A stretch of 64,000 nt of DNA from Henckelia pumila (GCF_033568475.1 NC_133123.1:130482930-130546929), one strand, 5' to 3'; counted from the stretch's first letter, positions 20,610 through 33,097 are shown. The notes: a model not told the origin generated them from the letters alone. Numbers and translations are program-made.

Positions 20610-22625
20610 TGTGAGACCTCGGTTCTAAACATCTAATTAAGGAGTAAACAATAATTAAGCAACCAAGATCTAAGAAATAAAAGCAAAGCAAAGGAAAAAA
20701 AAATTTAAAGAGGGCCGCGCTCGGGCGGCCGAAAACCACCGCTCGAGCGCGCCCTGGACAGAGGCGCTACTGATCTCAGAGTGGGGTGTGCTCGGGCTGC
20801 TAAAAATTGCAGCTCGGGCACCCCCCTACAGCAGAAATAGAACAGCAGGAAAACATGCTTGAAACTCCATCTAAAACTATTCCAATGCAATCCAAATCAA
20901 CACATACATTAAAAAATGCAGTTCCTACGATTAATACATGAAGTTCTAGAGTTTAACAACTACTCCAAAATAGAACATGCCATGATAACAACACGGCAAA
21001 GCTTGCATGTCAATACAACATAATAACGGAGTTCGATATCTAAACATGTTCTAACAATACTAAGTAGACATGCTGACACGACTTCTAAACCGAGTCTCAC
21101 TGCTACAACTTTCTCTTGGAGCTAACCATGCCTCTTCTGACTTGATCCTGCCCCACCTGTTGCCAAGTACACATACAAAACAAAGCAACAGCCGGATAAC
21201 CGGTGAGAACAACATTTCCAGTAAAAGCAACATAACAATTTATACAACAATCAACATGCTTTCAATACAACAATTAAATTAATAACAACGTAATGAATGC
21301 ATGTCTTTTAAACCGGGATATCAATCTGATAAACGAGGGATTGCTGCTGTGCTTTTGGGATCCCGAGGATAAGATCACGTAACAACTCACCGATCCTCCC
21401 AATCGAGGTGGTGCCACGTATCCCACTCCTCTAGACTTTGAGCAACCATAATGAGTATGCTAGCACTAGGCGAAATACTATAACCTAGGCCACTTAATCA
21501 TAGTTCCCAAACGTCTAAACAAAAAGGACGGTTCTGCCCGCTGAAAACAAGATTGGCTCAAGATGAATGCATAACATAAATATAACACATAAGTCATTTA
21601 ACAAAAGCCAATACAATCAAACAAGACACAAGTTCCTCATGCTAGAACAAGTGTAAATGCAAGTATGTGATTTCAAAAAGGAAAAATCGAGAACCACAGT
21701 CCCGAGTATGCTATCCCGCTACGATGACTGCTTTTACCTTTCAATGCAGTAGCTCCCAAGTCTGGATACGCTACAAAGAGATTGTATCAAAGTCTAACCA
21801 ATCTATACAACAACAAGGTAATGGTTCAAGGTAAACACTATACTGTTCTTCGTTCAAATCTCTGAAACGATCAAACAGCTGCTAACTCAGGGCTTGGAAA
21901 CTCCAAACGAATCTGTTCAGATACAAGAGATGATTGATCAATAACCACGATCAACTTACAAGCCAAGTTCATAACTCAAAAACGGTTCGAAATCTCCAAA
22001 ACTCAAACCGACGGCATAACGGCTATAACTGAACAAACCAGTAACGCAGACAGCAGTTCAATACCGATAACAACTCAATTCAATGCTAATACAACAACAA
22101 CAAGACAAACCCAACAAATCACAAAACCATGATTTTCGAAAATGGCTTCCAAAAATCATAACAATTCCGAACGTCGCTCTATTTCAAAACCGACAGATAA
22201 TAAACGATCAAAACTCTATCAAGAACAACATACTCGAATCTAGAACGATTCTAACAACATCCAAAAACTAGAATGTATCGGATCGAAGAAGAACTTACGA
22301 TATAACAGAGCTCTCACTGCAGTGATCACTAATCTGCCTTCAGAAATAAATTCCAACGGACGGATCGAGCTCGGAAGGAAATCTAAAAGCTCAAAACTCC
22401 AAAAGGGGCGGCTCTCATGGAGGTTCACGGTTGGAGAGGAAGATGGAGGCTTCTCCAATTAAAATCCATGTGTAGATAATATATAAAAATCAATATTTGC
22501 GTTTTAGTCCCTGAAATTTCCAAAATTTGCAAAAAAGACCCTGATCAAAATCAAACCGGCTCGAGAACTCTGCAATCTCCGATTAACTCAAATAAATTCA
22601 TTTAAGATAAAAATGGGGCGTTACA
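20610..22625 (-). repeat. Left (3') LTR of element C (2016 bp)
   Basis: Almost identical to 36439-38453. A TATA-like box (TATATATTA, minus strand, about 22477-22485) lies only about 140 bp inside the U3 end, so most of this LTR would be transcribed R/U5. Confidence 0.93.
20709..20830. repeat. Paired GC-rich hairpins in the LTR of C (left copy)
   Basis: Two successive inverted repeats share an A-rich loop. One pairs GGGCCGCGCTCGGGCGG with CCGCTCGAGCGCGCCC; the next pairs GGGTGTGCTCGGGCTGC with GCAGCTCGGGCACCCC. The right LTR copy is at about 36538-36660. Confidence 0.75.
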
Positions 22626-22723
22626 ATTCTCCCCTACTAAGAAGAGATTTCGTCCTCGAAATCAACAAGAACCACAACTCATAAGATAGAATAAAGAACT
22701 AAAGTCAGTAAGAAGAACTCCCG

Positions 22724-25546
22724 TCATCCGAATAGCTCTGGAAAACGCTGTCTCATGTCAGACTCTGTCTCCCAAGTCGCTTCCTCGACTCCGTGACGGC
22801 TCCACTGCACTTTCACCAACGGAATCAACTTGGTTCTGAGTTGCTTTTCTTTCCGATCAAGGATTTGAATCGGTCGTTCAAAGTAGCTCAGAGTCTCGTC
22901 TCTCGGCTTCGTCAGGCTGAAGGATATGAGAAGGATCTGGATGATACTTTCGCATCATAGAGACGTGAAAAACGTCGTGAATACCAAATAAAGATGGAGG
23001 AGTGCAAGTCTGTAGGCAAGATCGCCTATCTTCTCGAGAATCTCGTACGGCCCGATGAATCTCGGAGATAACTTTCCTCTCTTACCGAATCTGACGGTGC
23101 CTCTGAACGGAGAAATCTTAAGGAGAACACGGTCTCCCTGCTCAAAACTCAGAGGTCGACGTCTGACATTCGCATACTTCGCCTGTCTATATTGTGCTGA
23201 CTTCATTCTGGTCTGAATGATCTTAACCTGCTCTGCCATATCTCTAAGCATATCCGGTCCCAAATCTGGTGACTTGGACAAATCATCCCAAAACAACGGA
23301 GATCGGCATTTCTTACCATACAATGCCTCAAAAGGCGCCATACCGATACTCGCTTGGAAGCTGTTGTTGTAAGAAAACTCGACAAGAGGCAAAGAATCCT
23401 GCCAACTAGTGCCAAAGTCTAGCACTACCGCTCGCAGCATATCCTCTAACGTCTGGATAGTCCGCTCTGACTGTCCATCGGTCTGAGGATGATAAGCTGT
23501 ACTCAGATGCAATCGAGTACCAAGTGCCCCCTGAAGACTGTGCCAAAAGTGAGAAGTGAATCTAGGATCTCTGTCTGAAATGATCGACTTCGGCACACCA
23601 TGCAATCTCACAACATTGCTAACATACAACTCAGTCATCTGATCATGACGATACGTCATCCTGTACGGAATAAAACACGCAGATTTCGTCAATCGGTCGA
23701 TCACTACCCAAATGGCATCGCATCCTCGAACGGATCGTGGTAGCTTCGTGACAAAATCCATAGAAATGTGATCCCATTTCCATTCAGGAACAGATAAGCT
23801 GTGCAATAGACCACCTGGTCGCTTCCGCTCTGCTTTTACTTGCTGACAGTTCAAACACTGAGATACAAACCTCGCAACATCGCTCTTCATTCTCTTCCAC
23901 CAAAACTGAATCTTCAGATCGTTGTACATCTTACGACCTCCAGGATGAACACTGAACCGACTGCAATGAGCCTCTCGGAGAATACGCTGTCTCAACTCCG
24001 AAATATCAGGCACAACAATACGGTTATTCACAAACAAGACGTCATCTCTAACCTGGAATTCTGACTGATGCCCAGATCTGACTTTCTCTATTGAAACCTG
24101 AATGCTCGGCTCAGACTTCTGTGCTTCTCTGATTGCAATAAACAACTCCGGTTCGGCTTGAATAGCAAACACTCTAATAGTTTCCCTATCTGTTTCAAAC
24201 TCTAAACCAGAAGTGCAATAATCATCAATCAACTGAGAAACACCAATAGTAGAAAGAGATAAAGAACAAAGCTTTCGGCTCAACGCATCTGCAACTGCAT
24301 TCGACTTCCCCGGATAATACTTGATCTCACAGTCAAAATCTTTCAACAGATCTAACCACCTTCTCTGTATCATATTCAGCTCTGCCTGAGAAAACAAGTA
24401 CTTAAGACTCTTATGATCAGAAAAGATCTCGAAGGACTCACCATAAAGATAGTGACGCCAGATCTTCAAAGCAAAGACGATCGCAGCTAGTTCAAGATCA
24501 TGGACCGGATAACGAGTCTCGTGCGGTTTCAGCTGCCTCGATGCATACGCCACCACATGCTTATGCTGCATAAGAACACAACCCAAGCCTCGGTTAGAAG
24601 CATCACAATAGACTGTGAAACCTCTAGTACCCTTCGGAATAGAAAGAATTGGAGCACTAGTCATTCTCCTCTTCAGATCAACGAAGCTAGCCTCACAATC
24701 TGGAGTCCAAAAAAAAGGCGCATTCTTCTGAGTCAGCTGGGTAATTGGCTTGGCAATAGACGAGAAACCCTCGATGAAACGACGGTAATAACCAGCTAAA
24801 CCCATGAAGCTTCGGATCTCCGGCACTGAAGTAGGTCTAGGCCAATTCATAACCGCTTCAATCTTGCTGGGATCGACAGAAATCCCATCTTTAGAAATAA
24901 TATGACCGAGAAAGACAACTCGATCTAACCAGAATTCACACTTAGACAGCTTGGCAAACAACTGCTCAACTCGCAAAATCTGCAGTACGGTCCTCAAGTG
25001 CTCTGCATGGTCAGTACGGTTCTTCGAGTAGATAAGAATATCATCGATAAAGATAATGACGAACTCATCTAAATAACGCTGAAAGATACGGTTCATCAAA
25101 CCCATAAAAACCGCTGGGGCGTTGATCAAACCGAACGGCATGACTATAAACTCAAAGTGACCATACCTCGTCCTGAATGCGGTCTTAGGAACGTCTTCCT
25201 CTCGCACTCTCAACTGGTGATAACCTGACCTCAGATCAATCTTAGAGTAGACAGAAGAACCATGCAGTTGATCAAAAAGGTCATCTATTCTGGGTAAAGG
25301 ATACCTGTTCTTGACTGTAGCCTGATTCAATTGGCGATAGTCGATACAGAGCCGCATAGAACCATCCTTCTTCCGAACAAAAAGCACCGGAGCACCCCAA
25401 GGTGATACACTAGGTCTGATGTATCCCTTGGCAATCAAATCCTCAAGTTGCTCCTTCAACTCTCTCAATTCAAAAAGTGTCATACGATAAGGAGCTTTTG
25501 AAATAGGTTGAGTACCTGGCACTAAGTCAATGCTGAATTCGATTTC
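22724..25546 (-). pseudogene. Element C pol: RT, RNase H, integrase, chromodomain-like tail (frameshifted)
   Basis: A long minus-strand frame (to 25522 and back to the stop at 25547) encodes RT with [16 protein letters not shown] and the FIDD active site, RNase H with [12 protein letters not shown], an HHCC zinc site, and the integrase core with [15 protein letters not shown] and [12 protein letters not shown]. The frame is lost near 23000, where one base seems missing in the LALPP segment. A further shift lies in the part encoding the region before LSYFERPIQILDRKEKQLR. The tail, with VQWSRHGVEEATWE, ends at a TGA at 22724-22726. Intact apart from these late shifts. Confidence 0.9.
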
Positions 25547-26376
25547 TCAAATAGGTGGCAAACCAGGAACATCTTCCGGGAACACATCCGCAAAATCTCT
25601 AACCACTGGTATATCGACCAAAGCTGGGCTAGATTTCAGTACATCAATGGCATACACCAAAAATCCTTCTGCACCTTTCTGTAGCAAACGAGTCATAGAT
25701 AACACTGAAATCAAAGGAATTCTAGATCGAGAACCCTTACCAAAGAATTTCCACTCGTCTGCCATTTCAGGTCTGAACCTGACAACTTTCTGGAAACAAT
25801 TGACTGTCGCCCTGTACTTGGTTAAAGCATCTATCCCGACAATACAATCAAAATCTGACAGTCCAAGTACAATACAGTCGAATTCTAACAAATTCCCCTC
25901 AAAACAAAGTTCACAGTTCCTGACTAATCTGACAGAAACAATTCCTCCACCCAAAGGTGAAGTAACAGCTACTACTGTAGGCAACAATTCAGTTGGCAAA
26001 GCATGCAATAATACAAATTTCTCAGAGATAAAGGAATGGGAAGCACCTGTATCTATCAAAACATGAGCAGAATGACCAAAAATCGAACAGTTACCTGCTA
26101 TAACATCGTCAGGTGCTGCCTGAGCCTGATCCTCTGTCAATGCAAAGACTCGTGCCTGCTGTCTCGGAGGCTGATTTGCACTAGAGTTACCTCCCTGTCT
26201 GTTCTGCTGCTGAGGCTGGAAAGAGTGCACTGCAGAAGACTGCCTCTCAGGCTGAGATGCAGGTCTAGACGAACTCCCACTCTGAGCTCTATCTCTGTTA
26301 CACTGAGGGCACACCTTAGAGAAGTGTCCCGGTTGCTGACAGGTGTTACAATTACCAAAGACTCCCACACACTGAT
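25547..26376 (-). pseudogene. Element C gag zinc knuckle and protease
   Basis: The frame begins inside the zinc-finger region (NCNTCQQPGHFSKVC). It has a Q/S-rich linker and the protease IDTGASHSF, and ends at a TGA at 25547-25549 after PGLPPI, where relatives have arginine (CGA): a CpG C-to-T change. The upstream half of the same zinc region lies beyond the solo LTR F at 28224. Bases 26372-26376 are the CTGAT duplication of F. Confidence 0.88.
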
Positions 26377-28218
26377 TGTTGGAAAACGGTGATCAGATCA
26401 ATCAGAATTGATACCCGGTGTAGCGAAAGTTTTAAAATTTTATATGGAACGATTCCATATCATGGGTATCAAAACTTTACGATTAAATTGTGCGTGTAAA
26501 AATTAAATAACAATTAAATTTTTACCTTGAATCTCGAAACGAGATTATGGACACCAACAGATAACTCTGCTCTTGTTGTATATCCCAGGAACTAATGGAC
26601 GAACAATTCTTCAATCAGGTCCACAAACAGAATTTGAATCCCTCTCATAGATTGCACTAGAAAATCTATCAGAAGTTTCTACGAAGAGAATTAACGAATT
26701 TGATCCGTTAAAACAGGCTGCAAATTCGAAATTCACAGACTGGATTTCAGAGAGAAAACACAGAGAGGGGGCGGCCACTCTAGGTCTCAAAAACCCTAGT
26801 GTTCGAAAATTATGACCTCTCTTGTGTAATTTATGTACTGCAATAACTTATTTATAATGTGGGTTGCTAACAGCTTAGGGCCCATTAGTCATAAGTTCAA
26901 GCCTGACAAGCAAAGCCCGCATGTTCAGAAATTAATATAAAATTCATCGTGACTCAGATTGATAAACCAATTTCACCAATGTGCACAGAAACCATTTCTG
27001 CATCTTTTAAAGTCAAGATAAATTTTCTGAATCCGAATTCAGTGGTTTCCAAAAATGCCCATCCCTATGTCATTTTAGGAAATCTTACTCTTCTACTCTG
27101 ATATAAGAAGTCCTACTTCTTTGTTCATTAAATTTAACTCTTTAAATTTAACTATCTCAACGGGGATTAAAAATCCATTACTTGTGTGACCCTCAATGGT
27201 TCAGGGATACAGCTAGCCGTGGGCTCACAACTCCTTGTGACTCGGAACAACAATTTCCGACTTGCCCATCGAATCATGGTAAGAGCGCCTAGCAACATCG
27301 CCCCATGATTCCCTAGGTATCACTGATAGTGCCTGCAAGAACCAATAGATTTTGGTTAGCGTACAGTATGGTCCCTTCATCCATATATCCCGATCGAATC
27401 AACAACTATTGGTAAATCGAGAGTCGTTCGAGATTCGATAACTATGCAATGCATCTTGAAGATCAAATAGTGACATCGCATGTGCTACTAAGAAACCATT
27501 TCTTAAAACACATCATGTACTCTGGCCAGAGATTCGTCACACTAATATCTCCTCAGATTGCATAGGATATACACACTATCAAGTATGTGGTGAATCCTTG
27601 ACAACAAAGCATCGACTCCTATATGTGTCGTAACTGTGCCCAATCCCGACACCTGATGACCCCAATAGAGTCGGTAAACGAGTCAAAGTACAGTACTAGC
27701 ATATAGAGTCTCAATGATGTTTCAAATAGTAAGGACTAATGGTGTACAACCAAAACCGCGGACTTTATCCACTCGATAAGTGATAACCACTTGGAAAGTC
27801 CGGATAAGGTAGTTCGATCATTCATCGTATGAATATCCATTTGCATGCTTTGAACATCTCTATGTTCCATACCAATGAAACGTGGTACTCGGCATCGCAA
27901 ATGCTAGTCTCAATCTCGAGCGATCCTTATCCTTATTAACGGACGGCTCAATCGACTAGGAACTGTTTAGAATATACAGTGACTATAAGATGTGTTTCAT
28001 GATAGCCATCCCCATGTGCCACCACATCTTACATACACTATAGTATATTCAAGGTCTTCATCTAAACATCTTATAGTATGTCACAACATAATAATATGAT
28101 AAAAGATAAAGTAAACGCCATTATAAAAGTGTAAATTATATTAAACAAAATATTGTTTATACATAGAGTCATAAAAGCCCTTAACCACAAGTTGGCTCAC
28201 CGAGCACCCACTCTATCA
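26377..28218 (-). mobile_element. Solo copia LTR F (related to element E LTR)
   Basis: An 1842-bp sequence matching, in reverse orientation and with clear divergence, the LTR of element E. It starts TGTTGGAAAAC, ends CTCTATCA, and is flanked by CTGAT at 26372-26376 and 28219-28223. No internal region is present, so it is a solo LTR from LTR-LTR recombination. It splits the gag of C exactly in its zinc-finger region. A reverse-strand TATA-like TTTATAA is kept near 26851. Confidence 0.94.
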
Positions 28219-28223
28219 CTGAT

Positions 28224-29051
28224 CCGGTGAGTGTCTTCCTCCACACTTGCTGCAGTACAAGGATGATGACCCAGAACTCGGTCCTGAACCGAATTGCTTC
28301 GAACCACTGGAACTGGACGAACTGTTTCCTTGCCTCTTAAACTGTTTACCTATTGCTTTGTACTGATCCTTTCTGTTTCCCCCACTGCTACCACCTTCAT
28401 ACCTCTGCTGCTGGTTCTGATGTTGAGGTGGCTGATTCTGGTACTGAGATGGTTGGTTCTGATACTGCCTCTGCTGCTGAGGTGCCCCCTGATTACCTCT
28501 TTGCCTCCACAAGCCTGCTTTTGCTCCCTTTGCGTAATTCATGGCATCCGCAAAGTTGCTAGGCCTGTTGGTGTTAACCAACGTGAAGACATCGGGGTTC
28601 AACCCGTTTATAAACTGATCTGCCTTTGCTTCTTCATCTCCGGCAATTAGCGGTGCAAAACGCAACATACTATCAAACTTAGCCACGTACTCTTCAATGT
28701 TCAGATTCCCTTGCTTCAGATTTGCAAACTCTGCTCCCTTATCCTTACAATATGAGATAGGGAAAAACCGCTTATAAAACTCAGATTTAAAAAGAGTCCA
28801 AGTAACCTCTGTACCTCTACTCTCAAATGCTTTCTTTGTCATGATCCACCAGCTCTTAGCACCACCACGCAGCTGATGAATTACTAACCTGATTCGGCGG
28901 TCATCTGTGTAGTCAATGGAGTCAAACAACTGATCCATATCATCCAACCAACTCTCACAGTCAACTGGATTTTCTGAACCCATCAACAACGACGGATTGA
29001 ACGACTGAAACCTTTTCAGAAGGTTTCCATAGGAGTCGCTGAAGCATCCAA
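28224..29051 (-). pseudogene. Element C gag, middle part
   Basis: Minus-strand frame with a gypsy gag core: ESWLDDMDQLF, GGAKSWWIMTKKAFE, TLFKSEFYKRFFP, then a Q-rich region and the first half of the zinc cluster (CSKCGGRHSPDQ), cut by F. At its start the frame is off by one base relative to the native N-terminus at 36065-36140 (shift near 29025). CTGAT at 29052-29056 is the duplication of element D. Confidence 0.85.
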
Positions 29052-29419
29052 CTGATTGATAAGTGCAGTTTGTATGCATTAGTTTGTGATATTTTTATAT
29101 ATATTTTTGTGTGCATTCATATTATTTTTATGTGTTTTTATGTGTTTTAGTTCTTGTGTGTGTATTTCACTTCCCCGGTTAATTTTGTAGGAAATTAGAT
29201 TTTTGAAGAGCGAATAACAGAGCAGCCTTGATAGAAAAATCAAATTTAATTTTTGAGAGATTCAAATCCAATCTTCACCGTTCATAATAAAGTTCAAGAT
29301 GTTTTGAAGCTGCTGTTCAAATTTCAGGTCAATCCGACGGCTAGATCTTAAAATATAAAATTTTCAAAATCATCGCTCGGATCAGTTGGAATGTTGCGCT
29401 GATGGTGAGTGTTGTAGCG

Positions 29420-29770
29420 CGTTAGCTCTTGATTTTGGCGTAGAAAGAGTGCTAACGCGCTTAAAACAAGGTGATTGGAGCATGAGGGAGTGCTAACGCG
29501 CAAGAGAAGATGGGAATAGCTAAAACTAGCGCTAACAAGGAGGAATGAAGCGCGATAGCGCTGAGGAGAAAGCTATCGCGCATGTTCAGAAAATAAATAA
29601 CGCGCGCGCGCGAGGGCATTATCTCGCGCGCGCGCAGAAGAAAATTCCAGAGATTTGTGAGAAGAAAGCGCGCGGGCGAGCTTCTACTGCGCGCGCGCGA
29701 GAGAGGAAGTCTGAGTCACTGTTTTATATAACTGCGAGCGCGCGAGGACTCCAAGGCGCACGCGCGCGTG
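29420..29770. repeat. GCGC-type inverted repeats upstream of TATA in D LTR
   Basis: Several nested or adjacent inverted repeats: GCGCGTTAGC with GCTAACGCGC, GCGCGATAGC with GCTATCGCGC, and CGCGCGCGAG with CTCGCGCGCG separated by about 8 bp. The 3' LTR copy is at about 34735-35085, where some CpG have become TpG/CpA. Confidence 0.75.
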
Positions 29771-29839
29771 TCGACGGGCCAGAAAATTCCGAAAATTATA
29801 TTTCAACTAGGAAATTAATTTTTAAGGCTTTCCAAACAC

Positions 29840-29847
29840 TATAAATA
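29840..29847 (+). promoter_or_regulatory. TATA box of element D 5' LTR
   Basis: TATAAATA in an otherwise AT-rich flank; the counterpart in the 3' LTR is at 35155-35162. Confidence 0.55.
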
Positions 29848-30750
29848 GGAGTTTTTATTATTTTACAAGGGTTCGAGAATTTTAAAGGAGATTTCGAGAG
29901 GCGGCTACGGCACAGGCTTGGGAGATTTTTCTCTTCTCTTTTATTTTATTTTATTTGTCAATTCATGATTAAAACTTGGTTTTGAATTATGAATTGTGAG
30001 TAGTTTTTATTTTTCGATCAAGGCTATGTGATTGGGCCAGACAATTTATGTAGAAAACTCGTTTGTTTATTTGAGATTTTTAGACTTGATTTGATTTTAT
30101 TAATTATCGAATTTATATTTGTCTTACAAATTTCTTGGCCAGTTATTTGTTTGCTTGTTAATCGATTCCAAGTCGACAGAGGAGGTTTCGATTTTGATCA
30201 CTTCGATAATCAACATAGTGTAAAACTGAATAGAAATAGAATTTGGTTTCATTATGCGGTTTAGGTTTTTACTGAATTTTCACAGCAATTTATGCATTCA
30301 AATTTGATTAGAATTACGAAAGATTAGTTCATCAATATTTGAATAGGTTTGATTGTTCTAGAAATAGTCCTTCGAACAAATTAGGAAAATTCCCGTGAAT
30401 TACGATTAAGTCTGATATCTTAGATTGACTGCTTGTTACACGAATTGTCTGGTACCTACGTGTGTCCTTGATCGAACTTTTCCAAAATTTTAAGTAATTC
30501 AAAGTTTCCAACTGCGTTCTAATTTGCGTTCTAATTAATTTGATATTATTGCAATTTAATTATTTTTATCTAAAATCTGAAATCATCTTTATTCATTAGT
30601 CTAGATTAAGTAGAGATAAATAGATTTTGGTAATCATATTTTTACAGTCCCTGTGGGTTCGACATCTGGACCTTAGTCCACTTTATTATAATTTGACCTG
30701 GTTCGCTTGCCAGTAGAATTTATTCATACCGAAAAAGCCGGTCAAGTTTT

Positions 30751-30768
30751 TGGCGCCGTTGCCGGGGA
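30751..30768 (+). other. Primer binding site of element D (Asp tRNA type)
   Basis: TGGCGCCGTTGCCGGGGA starts six bases after the LTR end. This is the usual Athila/Tat primer site. Confidence 0.85.
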
Positions 30769-30883
30769 CTGTTTGATATCAAAATTTTTATTTCTCTTGA
30801 GATTAGACTGTTTTTTTTATTTATCTGCTTTCTGAATTTTTTTTTATTTTATTTGTGTTTGTCAGGTACTCATCTGCTAGTGC

Positions 30884-33097
30884 ATGCATCAATCTCGACT
30901 ATTCAAAAATCTCCTACCACTCGATTTGGAGATAGAACGCACGCTTAGTAGGATTCGGAGAGCTAGGAAAGATCTTAATTTGGAGCTTTATTCTGAGTCT
31001 GAGGAAGAAATGGCAGAAGAAGTTGACAACCACACTGTTTGGGATCTTATTAGGCCTCCGGTTGAAGGTTATGGATCCAGCATCGTTCGCCCCGCTGTTG
31101 AGGCGAACAGCTTTGAGCTTAAACCCTCAACTATTCAGATGATCCAACTTCAAGCACGATTTGGAGGCACTTCTACTGAGGATCCTTACGCTCATCTGGA
31201 GCGATTCCTGTCGATCTGCGATACCTTCAAAGTCAATGGGGTAACCTCTGATGCAGTAAGACTGCGGTTATTCCCATTCTCTCTACAGTGCGAAGCCTTG
31301 GAGTGGCTTGATGACCTGCCGACTGGTTCTGTTACTACTTGGACGGGGCTTGTCCAAGAATTCCTAAAGAAATATTTCCCTCCTACGAAGATGGCTAAGT
31401 TATTCTCTGATATTATATCTTTCAAGCAAAAGGAGGGAGAATCTCTACATGAGGCATGGACCAGGTTCAAAAAGATGTTGAGGACATGTCCTCAGCATAA
31501 TCTTACTCAAAGCCAGCAGACCCAGACGTTCTACAACGGAGCCGATCAGTCGGTTCGATCTATGCTGGATGCTGCAGCCAATGGATGCTTATTCAGGAAG
31601 ACGCCAGCTGAAGCTTGGGAGATCATTGGCAACATGGCAGAGAGTAATATTGGGTGGCCGGATGTAAAGAAGGAAAAAAAGGGTGGAATTCTAGAGGTCG
31701 ATGCTTTGATGGCCCTGAACGCTAAGATCGACTCTCTAACACATCAAGTGGCACTCATGAAAACAGTGCCAACACAAGGGAATCTGAAAGAGGATCAGCA
31801 GTTGTTTGAAGTTGTTGCTGTAAATTTTATGGGAAATCAAGGACGGCAGCCGTACAGCTCCTACAACAACAATTATAATCAGAACTGGCAGTCCAAGCAA
31901 GAGGAGAAGAAGCCGAGCTTCGAGGAAATAATGATGAAATATGTGGCAGGTACTGAGGCTCGTTTACAAAATCAAGAAGCTATGATGCAGAGGTTGGAAA
32001 GTCAGATGGGTCAAATTGCTTTTCAATTGTCAAATCGTCCTACTGGATCTCTACCGAGCAACACTGAGCTCAATCCCAAAAGCGTGAATGCAATTATGGT
32101 AGTGACGAGATCACAATCTGAACAGTCTGAGAAGCAACCGGAAGACGAGAAGGCTGTGGAAGGGCCGAAAATTGATGAAGAAAAAGAGGAGGTGCGTACA
32201 GAAAAATCCTCCACGACAGGTAAGAAAGGTAAGACTTCAAAATTTGAAGTTAATAAAAATGTTAATTTATCTACTTTACCTTTCCCTCTTAGAGCTAAGC
32301 AACTATTATTTGATTCTCAATTTAAGAAGTTTCTTGAAATTTTCAAGAAACTGCATATTAACATACCTTTTGCAGATGCTTTAGCTCAGATGCCGAGATA
32401 TGCAAAGTTTCTGAAAGACTTGCTGAAAAATAAAAAGAAGCTGAATGATCTTACGCAAGTCACAATGAAGGAAGAGTGCTCGGCGGTGTTGCAAAAGAAG
32501 CTTCCAACAAAATCTCAGGATCCAGGGAGTTTTTCTATACCCTGTCATATTGGAAGTTTGTCTTTTGAGAATGTGTTGTGTGATCTTGGGTCAAGCATTA
32601 ATTTAATGCCTTATTCTATTGCTCGAAAATTAGGAGTTGAAAATATAGAACCTGCTGCTATCTCTCTTAAATTTGCTGATGGTTCTATTAAATATCCGAG
32701 AGGGATCGTAGAGAATGTCTTAGTCAAGATAGAACACTTCATATACCCTGTAGATTTTGTTATTCTTGACATGGATGAGGACTGTGAGGTTCCACTGATT
32801 TTAGGGCGTCCTTTTCTTGCTGCTAGTAGAGCCCTAGTTGATGTTGAGAAGGGAGAGTTGGTTCTGAGATTGAACGATGAACAAGTAGTTTTTACTATGT
32901 CTAAGTCGGCTACTGAGAGCCCAATTTTAAAATCTTGTTCTGCTATTCGTTTGGTTGATGAGATGCATGATGTTGGTGCATGTCTGCAGGTGCAGTTGTC
33001 TGCAGGAATTAATCCCTTGCACAAGTTCTTTAATGATGTAGCATGCAAGTGCAGGACTGATTCGAGTTTTTCACAGACGGTGGATAAACCACCTTGA
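30884..33097 (+). CDS. Athila-type Gag-protease polyprotein (737 aa), no RT
   Basis: Uninterrupted frame. The gag (about residues 80-260) has MIQLQARFGG, YAHLERFLSICDTFKVNG, LRLFPFSLQ and EFLKKYFPPTKMAKL, typical of the Retrotrans_gag family in Athila. A Q/N-rich and charged linker follows, then a retropepsin-like protease at about residues 545-660 with CDLGSSINLMP (the DLG form usual in Athila) and VPLILGRPFLA. I see no zinc knuckle. The ORF stops at 33097 and nothing RT-like follows. It could supply capsid and protease, but copying and insertion would need enzymes from another element. The start is the first ATG of the frame, shortly after the PBS; an internal ATG (MAEEVDNH) is possible. 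Confidence 0.88.
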   Translation: MHQSRLFKNLLPLDLEIERTLSRIRRARKDLNLELYSESEEEMAEEVDNHTVWDLIRPPVEGYGSSIVRPAVEANSFELKPSTIQMIQLQARFGGTSTEDPYAHLERFLSICDTFKVNGVTSDAVRLRLFPFSLQCEALEWLDDLPTGSVTTWTGLVQEFLKKYFPPTKMAKLFSDIISFKQKEGESLHEAWTRFKKMLRTCPQHNLTQSQQTQTFYNGADQSVRSMLDAAANGCLFRKTPAEAWEIIGNMAESNIGWPDVKKEKKGGILEVDALMALNAKIDSLTHQVALMKTVPTQGNLKEDQQLFEVVAVNFMGNQGRQPYSSYNNNYNQNWQSKQEEKKPSFEEIMMKYVAGTEARLQNQEAMMQRLESQMGQIAFQLSNRPTGSLPSNTELNPKSVNAIMVVTRSQSEQSEKQPEDEKAVEGPKIDEEKEEVRTEKSSTTGKKGKTSKFEVNKNVNLSTLPFPLRAKQLLFDSQFKKFLEIFKKLHINIPFADALAQMPRYAKFLKDLLKNKKKLNDLTQVTMKEECSAVLQKKLPTKSQDPGSFSIPCHIGSLSFENVLCDLGSSINLMPYSIARKLGVENIEPAAISLKFADGSIKYPRGIVENVLVKIEHFIYPVDFVILDMDEDCEVPLILGRPFLAASRALVDVEKGELVLRLNDEQVVFTMSKSATESPILKSCSAIRLVDEMHDVGACLQVQLSAGINPLHKFFNDVACKCRTDSSFSQTVDKPP

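Larger units (their letters stand above)
29057..30744 (+). repeat. 5' LTR of element D (1688 bp)
   Basis: Same length as the 3' LTR. TATAAATA at 29840-29847. A GC-rich zone of inverted repeats (about 29420-29770) lies just upstream of the TATA box. Small open frames inside (for example 29545-29844) are low-complexity readings of that zone. Confidence 0.94.

Noticed and set aside
20610..20739. Native N-terminal extension of the element B integrase tail frame
   Set aside because: These residues come from the LTR of C; the true upstream coding is at 38459-38984.
29545..29844. 99-residue frame in the LTR of D (also at 34860-35159)
   Set aside because: Low-complexity reading of the GCGC repeats.
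30884..33097. Host gene reading of the 737-residue frame
   Set aside because: Gag and DLG-protease motifs, and position between LTRs next to a PBS, identify it as retroelement.
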